Of a stretch of DNA of 12,392 bases, positions 1 through 8,751 are shown one piece after another. This DNA is from Cochliopodium minus (taxonomy: Eukaryota; Discosea; Himatismenida; Cochliopodiidae): NCBI GenBank assembly GCA_024220525.1, contig JAMYWO010000381.1:21376-33767 (forward strand), read 5' to 3'. The translations under genes and the position numbers were made by a program. Position 1 is the first letter of the stretch. Every line of letters starts with the position of its first letter. The notes beneath the pieces are model-generated. The model worked only from the letters and a program-made list of their open reading frames with translations. It was not told the origin of the DNA and made no database searches.

Positions 1-77
1 TTATTTTTTATTTTTTATTTTTTATTTTTTATTTTTTATTTTTTTATTTTTTTATTTTTTTATTTTTTTATTTTTTG
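1..77 (+). repeat. T-rich heptamer microsatellite at the 3' end of a formin intron
   Basis: The start of the window is a near-perfect tandem array of TTTTTTA units of 7-8 bases. It runs into a T-rich tract and an acceptor (TTTTTCCAG, ending at 89) for the first visible formin exon. The array is therefore intronic and doubles as the polypyrimidine tract. The donor lies outside the window. Confidence 0.85.
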
Positions 78-89
78 TTTTTTTTCCAG

Positions 90-2049
90 ATTTCGTTCCA
101 CAACCAGACGAAATAGAAATTTTGGAGAATTACAAAAACTCTGAAGGTAATCTCGACCTTTTGGGAACTCCTGAGAAATATTTCTTGCTCATGTCGGACG
201 TTCGTGGTCTAGAAGCACGTTTGAAAGTAAAAATATTTATTTTTTATTTTTTATTTTTTATTTTTTATTTTTTATTTTTTATTTTTTATTTTAAGTATGT
301 TTTTTATATTTTTTTTATTTTTATTTTTTATATTTTTATATTTTATTTTTTATAACAATAACAATAACAGGCATTTCTCTTCGTTTTGAAATTTGACGGT
401 CTTTTAAATGATGTGGTTCCAGATTTGGAGGCAGTGACAAAGGCTTGCACAGAGATCGTCTCCTCCAAAAAATTTGCTAACTTGCTCTCCTTGATTCTTT
501 CAGTTGGTAATTATATCAATGGTGGCGGTTTTAGGTAAATAATTTTTTTTAGTTTTTTATTCATTTTCCATTTTTTATTTTTTATTTTTTATTTTTTATT
601 TTTGAGTTTTTTATTTTTTATTTTTGAGTTTTTTATTTTTTATTTTTTATTTTTGATTAAATTATTTTTAATTTTCATTTTTGTTTTGATTTATTATTCT
701 TCAATATTTTATTTAAACTGTTATTTATTTTTCCTTAATTTTATCATAATTTTTAAAACTTTTGATTTTTTAACTTTTATTTTTTATCTTTTATATTTTA
801 TTTTTAATTTTTGTATTTTAATAGAGGATCAGCATATGGGTTCAGGATAGACACGTTGGCAAAGATGAAGGAAATAAAAATAAACACTTTTTTGGAAACA
901 GAGGAAAGTTTGTCAGAGGAAGTAAAGAAAAATATGGACAGAACCTCCACCCTCCTTCATTATATCGTCTTATTAGTTAATCAAAAATTTAAAGAGGTAA
1001 AATAAAATAAAAGGTTCAAAATAAAATTAAATAATAATAAAATTAAAAATTAAAAATTAAAAAAATTAAAAAAATTAAAAAAATTAAAAAAAATTAAAAA
1101 AATTAAAAAAAATTAAAAAAATTAAAAATTAAAAAAAATGAAAAAATAATCAAAATTAAATTTTAAAAATCAAAAATAATAATAAGACATGTCCAAAATT
1201 TATAACTCTGTTAGCGGATATAAATTAAATAATAATTTATAACTAACAAATTTTAACTGTTGTAAAATTTTGAACATCTCTAAAATCATAAAGTTGAATA
1301 TCCATTTAAAAATCAAATGTTGGTTGAAAAATTAAAAATAAATCAAATATTCAGAAAAATTAATTAAAAATGACAGAAAAATTAATTAAAAATAATAATT
1401 TTTTTTTAAATAAAGGCTTTGAACTTTCACACTGAACTTCCTTCATTAAACCATGCATCCAAAATATCTTCCAACACAATGAAAGAACAAGTGGATAGTT
1501 TGAGCGATGGAATATTGGAAATAGAGAAATCTGTTTCTTTTTTGTCAGATTTGAAGAATCAAACAGAAGATGAAAAGTTTTTCATTTCAAACATGAAGGG
1601 ATTTTTGAAGATCAATACGGAGAAGGTGAAATCCATCCAAAAATCTTTCACCAAAATGCTTTCTCAGTTTGAGGATACTGTCAAGTTTTTTGCAGAAGAT
1701 CCAAAAGATAAAAAGAGTCCCGATCAATTTTTCTCTCCTATTTCTCAATTTGTTGGTAAAAAATTTTTTTTATTTTTAATTTTTTTAAAATCTTTTTTCC
1801 TTTTTTTTTTTAAAAGATTCTTTTCATTTGGCAAACTTGCAATCTCAAAAGAATTCCCAAAAGAAATTGGATACCAGTCTCAATGACAAAAGAAACGGTT
1901 CTCTTTGGAAAGAAAGAACGTTGCAACGTAAAAGCACCTTGAGCAATCTAATGGAATCTAATTCTAACAAAATAAGTGCTCCTGAAACTAAACATGATAA
2001 AAATCAGGGTGGATTTTCAATCTTCTTAAAACTTAACAACCACAAATAA
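90..2049 (+). CDS. Formin, C-terminal part of FH2 domain and tail (5' end outside window)
   Basis: Formins nucleate and elongate unbranched actin filaments as FH2 dimers. I join exons 90-226, 371-534, 825-996, 1416-1755 and 1817-2049; all borders are GT-AG and phases agree, giving 347 residues and a TAA stop. Seen in the product: an LLGTPEKYFLLMSDV stretch followed by LEARLKAFLF, the FH2 hallmark GNYINGG (fragment residues 91-97) leading to RGSAYGFRIDTLAKM, then a long helical region and QFFSPISQFVDSFHLAN, which resembles the FH2 post domain. The lasso, linker, FH1 and any N-terminal GTPase-binding domain lie upstream of base 1. The roughly 70-residue tail is basic, Ser/Asn-rich, and shows no clear DAD autoregulatory motif. 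Introns are filled with low-complexity repeats. The family call is secure; the subtype cannot be told. The stop lies 103 bases from the stop of the convergent ABC gene. Confidence 0.93.
238..292 (+). repeat. T-rich heptamer microsatellite in formin intron 227-370
   Basis: Tandem TTTTTTA units make up the body of the 144-base intron. The intron ends with a separate short (AACAAT)-like stretch before its acceptor, AACAG at 366-370. The array shares unit and orientation with those at 1-77 and 570-655. Confidence 0.85.
570..655 (+). repeat. T-rich heptamer microsatellite in formin intron 535-824
   Basis: TTTTTTA units are interrupted twice by TTTTTGAG variants, which makes a short higher-order pattern. 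The array occupies the first half of a 290-base intron and its T-rich strand is the sense strand of the gene. Confidence 0.8.
1039..1138 (+). repeat. A-rich AATTAAAAA-type microsatellite in formin intron 997-1415
   Basis: Repeated AATT cores are separated by A-runs of three to seven bases. In contrast to the other formin introns, the sense strand here is A-rich rather than T-rich. It sits near the 5' end of a 419-base intron, the longest in the gene fragment. Confidence 0.8.
1186..1280. other. Imperfect two-tier inverted repeat inside a formin intron
   Basis: Inner arms pair exactly: GTTAG (1210-1214) with CTAAC (1243-1247), and TATAAATT (1219-1226) with AATTTATA (1234-1241), around a 7-base loop. 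Outer arms around 1186-1201 and 1265-1280 (GACATGTCCAAAATTT against AAATTTTGAACATCTC) match at about 14 of 16 positions. The element is less simple in sequence than the surrounding repeats. It could be a decayed MITE, an intronic hairpin, or chance in AT-rich DNA. Confidence 0.4.
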
Positions 2050-2152
2050 ATTTGTCATGTTTATTGTTCAATTCATTTTACCCATAATTCTCATTTAATT
2101 GGTTATTTGTTTATTAAAAAATTATATAACACAAATCTTTTTTGATTTGATA
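2050..2152. other. Convergent 3' intergenic region between formin and ABC transporter
   Basis: Only 103 bases separate the two stop codons. AATAAA-like words overlap the formin stop (CAAATAAAT). The ABC sense strand is A-rich just after its TGA. The 3' UTRs must be very short or overlap as antisense. No other feature is visible. Confidence 0.6.
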
Positions 2153-5100
2153 TCATTTTGACATTTTGAGTTCCCAACCAGTGTTTCCATCAAGAATTAA
2201 TCTCAGAGAATGATGTTCTACAACACTTTCTCTATGAGCAACAGAAATCATTGTAATATCTTTTCTTTTGCAAAACTTCATTAATTTTTCTTCATTTTCA
2301 AAATCAAGACCACTAGTTGCTATTTAAAAAGGTAAAAGTTTTGAATAATTGAAATTTTTCTTCTTTATTTTACCTTCATCTAAGATGGCATAAGATGGTT
2401 GATGATAAAACAATCTTGCAAATGCAATTCTTTGTTGTTCTCCAACCGAAAGTACTTTATCCCAAAGTTCAACAGTATCCAATGAAAACTTTTGAAGGAG
2501 ATAATCGATACATGCACTTTTCATGAAACCTTTAAGTTCTTTATCTGTTTTACAATTTTCAGAGTGAGGATAAATCAAAACTTTTCTCAAAGAACCAAGA
2601 GGTAAATATGGTTTTTGAGGAAGGAAATAAATATCTTTTGGTTTTTCGAGATATCCTTCAAAAGTTGTCCACAATCCTCCAAATATCCTTAACAATGAAC
2701 TTTTACCACTTCCTGAACTAAAATTTTAAAATGTAATTAAAAAGGAAAATATTTTTGAAAACAAAGATTATTTTACGGTCCTTGAATGATTAAATTTTCA
2801 TTTTTGGAAGTGAAATTCAAATGTTGCAGTAATAATCTTTGAGTAGGAGTGTAAAAAGTGAGATCTTTGGCAACAAAATGATCACCAACAACCATTTTTT
2901 GTTCAAAATCAGATCCCAACTCCACAATAGAATAATTCTGGTAAGAGTTGATATTTTTCGAAGCTTTGTTGTTGTTATTAGAGGGTTGAAACTTGGCCTC
3001 CAATTCGCTAAAAATGTCAGTCATTTGAGTGATTCTGGCAGTGTTACCGAGATTAACGGCAAAGTTTCCAAAAAACTGAACGAGACCTCCCCATGCATTA
3101 AACATCATCATGTTCATGTTGAAAATAGTGGTAATGACAGTCACTTTGGCAGCAGTATCCAAACCATCCATACTTACGAAACCATACAAAATTGTGATGA
3201 ATGCAAAGAGATAGGAGATGTAAAGGGAAACAGAGGCACCTATTTGAACGACAAGACCAAGGAAAAACTGTCTAACAATGAGGGACCAATTTGCTTTGAG
3301 AAGAAGATCAAACATGTTGTCTGCATTTTGTTTTTCCCTTTCGATACCCCCGTTCATTGCGATACTTTCGGACCATTCCTTGATATTAATGTGAGAGAAT
3401 CGGAAATCTCCTTCTCTTTTGTCGTAAACAAATTTGAATTGCGCAACTTTGCTCATCAAAAGTCTTGAGAGGATGGTCAAAAGGAGGAAATAACCCAAAG
3501 CCATCAAAGGATTGAGGTAGGAATTGAATTTAGTAGCAGCACCCGTGTATATTAAAATCTCCCAAAACTGTTGCCAAAAGAAAAGCCAAATGCTCGAGAA
3601 ACCAAAAGTCAGAAATCCAGAAGTCCATTCATCCAAATCAGTTGTCAATCTTCTATCAATGTTGTCGATTCTTCTGTCAATGTTGTTCACTTTGTAGAAA
3701 AGATTGTTGTTGAAATATTTGTTTTGGAAGAAAGAGACGATGTTTCTTCTCAAATTGACTCCCATGTATTGACTCACCATTGTAAAAATAGTATAAGAGG
3801 CTCCTTGAAATATTAGGAGGGAAGTTGTGAGTGGCAAGATTTTGAAAAAATAAGCTTTGTCTTTTGTGACGATTGCTCCATTGATATATGTGATTGAAAG
3901 AAACATCGCCAAACTTGAAACAGTCCGCAAAAACACCAAAAGAACAAGGGATATCATCTGGCAGGTGATGGTTCCAGATTTCGTCCCACTTTTCCCTATT
4001 TTGTAAATCTCAGAAACCCTTTTGGTCAATTTCCAGTTTGCGGAGACTTTTTCAGAGATTTTATCAGCGAAAATGTCTTGTTCGAGTAAATCTTCTTTGT
4101 TTGCATTGTTTTGATCTCCCATGTTCTCTTGTTTACATTCGTATTTCTCGATTGTTTTCCATTCCGTTTGTTTCTTTTCTATTTCTATTTTGGGAATCTC
4201 TTCGATTTTCCATCCTCCAAATTGTTTCATCAATAAAATTCTTTGGTGATACTTTTTAAGAGAAGTTCTATGTCCAATACTCAACAATGTGATCTCTTTT
4301 TCAAGAAGCAAGTTATACATTAAGTCTTCATTTTCATTGTCAAGTGCACTTGTAGCTGTAAAAAAAAAAAAAGGATTAGAATTTAAAAAAAATTTCAAAA
4401 TTTTGTTCTTAGAAAATAATCTTATTTTTTTAAAAAAATAATGTTAATAAAATTATTTTTTAAAAAAAAATCAAAATAGATAAAATTAATTTCTTATTTT
4501 TTACATTCATCTAAAACAGCAAATTTAGGGCGATGATAAAGAATTCTGGCAATTCCTATTCTTTGTTGTTCACCAATCGAAAGTATTTTGTCCCATTTGT
4601 ATTCTGTCTCCAACCCAAATCTCTTTGAAAAGTATCCCAAGTTGACCTTGTCCAACAATTCATTGAAGTAATTTTCGTCGTTTCCAAAACAATCTTCTCT
4701 TTTGAGTGGATAAATGATCTGATCAATGAGAGATCCTTTTAACAGGTAGGTCTTTTGAGGCAAGTAATAAATACCGTTTTCCCCAATGTTTTCAGGTCTT
4801 TTTATTGATCCCTTTGAAAATTTCCATAGTCCCCTCAAAACTCTGAAGATTGATGTTTTTCCTGATCCTGATCTTTTAAAATCAGTTTAAAAAGAAAAAT
4901 TAAAAGAAGATAAAAAAGAGCATTTTAAATTGAATTTGATTATTTTAAATTAAATTTGAATTTATTAAAAAAATGTTGTAAAAATGAATGATTTTTAAAA
5001 ATGTTTTAAAGTAACATACGGCCCCATGATCAAAAGATTTTCTCCTTTTTTCATTGTAAAACTGAGATTATCAAAAAGTGTTGTTTCTGTAGGTGTTTTG

Positions 5101-7065
5101 ATATCAACCTAACAAACAAAATTTATCATTCAAAAATGAATTAAAATTAATAAATCAAATTTAAATTTAAATATTTTTAGTTAAATTAAAGCGTAATAAA
5201 TATGTTTTGAATGAATTAAAAATAAAATTTTACATTTTTAAACTCAATAATATCATTATTGTTTTCGAGAGAACCTTCATATTCCATTTCTGCCATTTCT
5301 TTTTCTTTGCAAAACTCAATGATTTGGGAAACTCTCGCAGTAGAACCTGCCAAAGTGGAAATATTGAGGAAAATATTGAAGAAAGTGCTCAAACTGGTTG
5401 ACAAATTAGCAACAAGTCCAAATGCAATACCAAACAATGAAATTATAGTAGTATCTGTTGCTCCTTTGAAAAATCCTTTCCCATCCCTTTTTTAAAAATT
5501 TTTTTTCAAAGATAAGTTTATCAAAATTTTTGTTTTTTTATTTTTAAGATAATTTTATCAAAATTATTTTTTTTTTATTGATTATTTTGAACTACAAATT
5601 TTCTTTTATGAATTTTTTAGATTAATTAAATTCCAAATTTTTTATTTTTTAGATAATTTTTTTTGTTTTTTTTTATTTATTATTTTAAATAATTACCATG
5701 CTGCATAGGCAATTGTAACAAGGCCTGCTAATAATGAAATAGTAGTAGAAACTGACACATACACTAATAAAATATTGGTAAAATTTTATCAAAATTAAAA
5801 CAGAACAAAAAAAGATTACTGTTGAACCACAAATTCTTTTTAGCCAATATTCTTTGATTGTCAAGGGTGTCACCAAGAAGAGATTCAGCTGTTTCTTTTT
5901 CAGAATTCGATCCGGAATAAAAGGCAATGGACTAATAATTAAAAAAAAAAAAAAATTATTATTTTTAAAAAAATTAATCTTAAAAAATTCGAACCTCACT
6001 GTTTTGTCTTACCTGGTGCAAATTAAATTTTATTTTAAATATGTAAAAAATTTAAAAAGAAATCATTTTTTTTTACTCTTCCGTGGTGGAACCTGAAATT
6101 TCCTTCAAATCTGTCTTGAATGAAAACTGTTCTTGCGATGGGAGTCAATAACATCTTATAAATCACAAGACTTATAGTGGGAAGTGCCCAAATAGATATG
6201 GTAACTACTGCTCCCAATTTAGTTCTACAAAAAACCATGGGATTAATAATTAATTTTTAAAATAAATTAATTATTTGATTATTTTTAAAAAAATTATTTT
6301 AAAAAATATTCAAACCTAACTACATATGTAGAATATGCGACTGCTACGGATGATTGCGAAACTTGAATAATGAAAGAAGATAAAGCAGTGCAAAAAGAAT
6401 TGGTGTCTGATACTAATCTTTGATCTATGTTATCACATTCTTTTGAGTGAATAATCGAGAAATAGTTGTGGTTGGAGAAATAGATCTTTGTCAGTTCTTT
6501 TAATATTGTTTTTTAAAAGAGTATTACATTTAATTTTTTTAATTAATTTGTTTTTTATTATTTTTTTTTTTACCATCAGTCAATCCTTTTCTCCATATTA
6601 ATGCCAATGAGCTTGTCAAAGTTGTCAAGGATGAAATTATTATCGAATTTATCACACTCGCAATTATTCCGATTATTCTGTTGGTTATCGTAGAAATTTA
6701 AAGAAAATTTGAATATAATGTTCTTAATTCCTTTATAACTTACAATCGTTTTTTAGAATCTTCAAAATCTAGTAATACAATGTCCGCCAACAATTGACCA
6801 GAGGTTTCTGTAAGAAAGATTCCAATATAAGAAGAAATCTGATCAAAAAAAAATACAAAGATATAAATCTTTAAAATTAAATTTGATTGGTATTGGATAC
6901 CCCAATAAAGATAGCAGAGATGATGAATATAATCCATTGAAATTTTATATCTCCTTTTCGAATGAGAGAAAAGATTTGGAACAATCTTTTGAAAAATAGA
7001 ACATCAATTTTGACATGATTTTTAATTTCTTCATTTTCAGATGCATCATTTTTTAGTTTTTTCAT
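2153..7065 (-). CDS. Full-size ABC transporter, ABCD/YddA (COG4178) type, TMD-NBD-TMD-NBD, 1229 aa
   Basis: ATP-driven membrane exporter or importer; relatives move acyl-CoAs, peptides or cobalamin, and the substrate here is unknown. Exons in sense order are 7065-6901, 6838-6744, 6677-6574, 6496-6316, 6224-6077, 6012-5995, 5931-5820, 5763-5697, 5486-5234, 5108-5020, 4872-4505, 4355-2777, 2717-2374 and 2319-2153; the total is 3690 bases. Half 1 has TM segments between about 43 and 330, NIDQRL (144-149), the EAA-like region HHGRVRQNSESIAFYSG, Walker A GPSGSGKT (410-417), Q450, LSIGEQQR (508-515), FAVLDE/STSALD and H562. An acidic linker covers about 577-645. Half 2 has TMs from about 663, duplicated NIDRR, FRFSHINIKEWSESIAMNGG, GPSGSGKS (1059-1066), Q1094, LSVGEQQR (1149-1156), AILDE/ATSGLD and H1203. 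Both ATP sites look intact. LSxGEQQR and TSALD fit the bacterial YddA branch better than human ALDP (LSGGEKQR, TSAVS). Cellular membrane not determinable. Confidence 0.93.
3643..3684 (-). repeat. 21-base tandem duplication within the second ABC membrane domain
   Basis: The sense strand reads AACATTGA(C/T)AGAAGA twice in frame, giving NIDRRID (758-764) followed by NIDRRLT (765-771). The segment is the family's N-x-D-Q/R-R motif, present once in half 1 (NIDQRLV). The copies have diverged mainly in their last third. Confidence 0.85.
5995..6012 (-). other. 18-base microexon of the ABC transporter (residues VRQNSE)
   Basis: The microexon is flanked by an acceptor (GCACCAG ending at 6013) and a donor GTTCGAAT (from 5994), both phase 0. 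Without it the first coupling region would lack six residues that align with the family (HHGR-VRQNSE-SIAFY resembles the xxRxNAEEIAFY pattern of YddA proteins). It opens with GTAAGA, so the acceptor is immediately followed by a consensus-like donor. Confidence 0.8.
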
Positions 7066-7436
7066 TTTACAACTTTAATATGTCTGATTTTTATTTTTAT
7101 TCCTTCATTTTTTTTTTATATTTTTATTTTTCTTTTCCAAAATATTCATTTTCTTTTTCTTATCAAAAAAGTTCCTCCAATTCTCCTCCTTTTAAAATTT
7201 TTTCAGTGATAAAAAATTTAAAAAATTGAATTCAGTGTTTAAAAACTAAAAGTTTTGTCAATAATCATTTTCAAATCATCATTGTCTAATGAAAATGCAA
7301 AATTTTTTCATCTAAAAAATTTTCATTGATAGGCATAAGTATATATTATTAAATAAAAATATTAAATTTGGACCAATTTGGTTTTTTGAATTCAAATATT
7401 GAAAATTCTATTATTCAATATTTAAATAAAATAAAA
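7066..7436. promoter_or_regulatory. Divergent upstream region of the ABC transporter and the 3CxxC gene
   Basis: 371 bases lie between two ATG codons that point away from each other. The half next to the ABC gene (about 7080-7230) is strongly T-rich on the plus strand, hence A-rich upstream of ABC. A TATA-like GTATATATTA occurs at about 7340-7349, roughly 90 bases before the 3CxxC ATG. No gene is visible; a short plus-strand frame here is low-complexity Phe/Ser/Tyr sequence. Confidence 0.5.
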
Positions 7437-8228
7437 ATGGGAGGATTATTTAGCAATCAAACCGATACAACAATTGAAATTAAAATAGAAGCAAAATTAC
7501 AAATGGGATCTCAACCAAAAAAATCAATAGATCTAGTCAGTTCTACCAATCATATTCAGTCTGCTACAAAGGAACCAAAGAAAATTAAAACCTATGATTC
7601 AATAGCTCAAACAACTCCTGTTTATTCAAAGCCAATCGAAAATGGTCCTAAATTCAAAACAATATTTGAATATATAGATTATTATATTTCTGTTAGCTAT
7701 AAGAAGTCAGGAAATTTGATATCAAGAAAGATCCTCAAAGACAAAAAAATCAAATATTATTGTTTATTGTACCAAAACCTCTTCTTTTCCTTTGAAATGA
7801 GTGAGAATGAATTAATCTTTGAACCAATAGTTTTGGACCAAAACATTGATTCATATTCTAATAACGAAAACAAATTAGTTCTCTACAAAAATATTGATGC
7901 GAGAAAATATGAGGGAAACGAGACTTTATTTGAATGTGTCAAAGATGAATTATCTGAAGAATTTTTTGGTAAACTTCAATTGCTGTTGAAACAAAAATTT
8001 GAGGACAAAAAGTTTTTTGGAAATTATGATTGTGAAGAATGTGGAAGATATTGGAGCTCTGCTCACGCTTTTAAATTTGATTTTCAAAAATGTCAAAGTT
8101 GTGAAGAAGAAACATACCCACATTATTTATCTCTTCTCAAAAAAGGAGTTAAAGATTCAAATAAAAAGCATGATAGTGTTAATTGTGGAAGATGTATAAT
8201 TGGAAAAACTTGCAAAGGTTACAATTGA
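7437..8228 (+). CDS. 3CxxC-type zinc-finger protein with N-myristoylation motif, 263 aa, intronless
   Basis: The ATG at 7437 is the first in frame; a frame extending upstream begins only with TTG and is closed by TAA at 7350. The start gives MGGLFSNQ, a good N-myristoylation signal (Gly2, Ser6). Residues 7-70 are polar and probably disordered, while 72-190 form a mixed segment I do not recognise. The C-terminus carries three CxxC pairs, C199/C202, C219/C222 and C250/C253, plus C259, in the context FFGNYDCEECGRYWSSAHAF, FQKCQSC, YPHY and CGRC. This matches the zf-3CxxC fold of ZAR1/ZCCHC24 and the receptor-transporting proteins, which bind zinc and act in RNA binding or receptor trafficking. 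Which role applies here is unknown. The gene is uninterrupted among intron-rich neighbours and ends with TGA. The domain call is good; the lipid anchor is inferred from sequence. Confidence 0.85.
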   Translation: MGGLFSNQTDTTIEIKIEAKLQMGSQPKKSIDLVSSTNHIQSATKEPKKIKTYDSIAQTTPVYSKPIENGPKFKTIFEYIDYYISVSYKKSGNLISRKILKDKKIKYYCLLYQNLFFSFEMSENELIFEPIVLDQNIDSYSNNENKLVLYKNIDARKYEGNETLFECVKDELSEEFFGKLQLLLKQKFEDKKFFGNYDCEECGRYWSSAHAFKFDFQKCQSCEEETYPHYLSLLKKGVKDSNKKHDSVNCGRCIIGKTCKGYN

Positions 8229-8383
8229 ATTTAGTTATTGTTGAACAAAATTAAAAATTAAATTCGAATAATTTTATTTTAATATTTATAAATCCAAATA
8301 AAGCAAATTTTTACAACAATAATCAAATACAAGAGATGGATTTTGAATAAGAATTCAATCCAAAACTTGCTCCATTGATTATC
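8229..8383. other. 3' flank of the 3CxxC gene
   Basis: AT-rich sequence with several AATAAA-like words (AAATAAAGC near 8297) that could serve as polyadenylation signals for the 3CxxC gene. I see no gene in it. Confidence 0.4.
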
Positions 8384-8623
8384 CTAGCATTTGTATGTTT
8401 TAATATCCTTAGGTTCAAATGAATGAAGATTATGGGTTGTCAATATGTAAATCGGTGACTTGGTGCTATTATCAACTGTCAAAATGTCAGATTCATTAAT
8501 TAAAACGTAATTATAACATTGATTGGTTTTGAATTCAATGCATAATTTTCCACTTTGGCAAAAGGAATTGGTGTATGAACATAAACTTAGTGGGAATGAA
8601 ATTGTAATAATCGCAAATTTAAA
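8384..8623 (-). other. Cysteine-rich open frame without a start codon (possible exon or broken small secreted-protein gene)
   Basis: The minus strand is open for 79 codons, from just after a TGA (8626-8624) to a TAG (8386-8384), with no ATG. The translation begins with a hydrophobic run, KFAIITISFPLSLC, resembling a signal-peptide core. It continues with SYTNSFCQSGKLCIEFK and NQCYNYVLINESDIL, contains possible N-glycosylation sites (NES, NST), and ends in KTYKC. Six cysteines in about 65 residues and a normal mix of residues set it apart from the low-complexity shadow frames. No upstream initiator exon is evident in the 128 bases before the nucleoredoxin-like stop; an ATG at about 8643 runs into stops after a few codons in its own frame. 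An acceptor at CCACTAAG would allow this to be a last exon. It may be a pseudogene, a spliced small gene, or chance. Confidence 0.35.
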
Positions 8624-8751
8624 TCAATATATTCTCATTCATTTCAATTTTGATCAAAATTGCAAATTATTTTTCCTTCTATGATTACGAGAATAATTTA
8701 TGAGAAAACAAAATAAAATGAAATATTAACTTTTTTCAAAATTTTTTTTAA
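8624..8751. other. Short AT-rich gap downstream of the nucleoredoxin-like gene
   Basis: Between the nucleoredoxin-like stop and the cysteine-rich frame there is only AT-rich sequence on both strands. It should hold the 3' UTR of the former gene. No coding signal was found here, including any first exon for the frame at 8384-8623. Confidence 0.4.

Noticed and set aside
602-850. Plus-strand frame rich in Phe, Leu and Ile
   Set aside because: It is translation of a T-rich formin intron; only its last bases overlap a real exon, in another frame.
1-1138. Regularly spaced repeats resembling a CRISPR array or satellite
   Set aside because: Units of 7-9 bases without unique spacers, confined to introns; simple microsatellites in a eukaryotic genome.
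2839-3468. Plus-strand 209-codon open frame
   Set aside because: It lies wholly antisense to the 1579-base ABC exon, whose minus-strand product aligns to a known family throughout; a shadow frame.
5685-5999. A single 104-codon minus-strand frame across the ABC gene
   Set aside because: It reads through two introns in the wrong frame; the spliced exons 5931-5820 and 5763-5697 give the conserved sequence.
7041-7229. Short plus-strand Phe/Ser/Tyr-rich frame upstream of the 3CxxC gene
   Set aside because: Low-complexity product of a T-rich tract that overlaps the ABC start antisense; no family resemblance.
7368-7436. Longer N-terminus of the 3CxxC protein starting at TTG
   Set aside because: Nuclear eukaryotic genes rarely use TTG; the first ATG at 7437 gives a coherent N-terminus with a myristoylation signal.
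7999-8199. Second frame within the 3CxxC gene
   Set aside because: Overlaps the zinc-finger coding region in another frame, with no conserved pattern.
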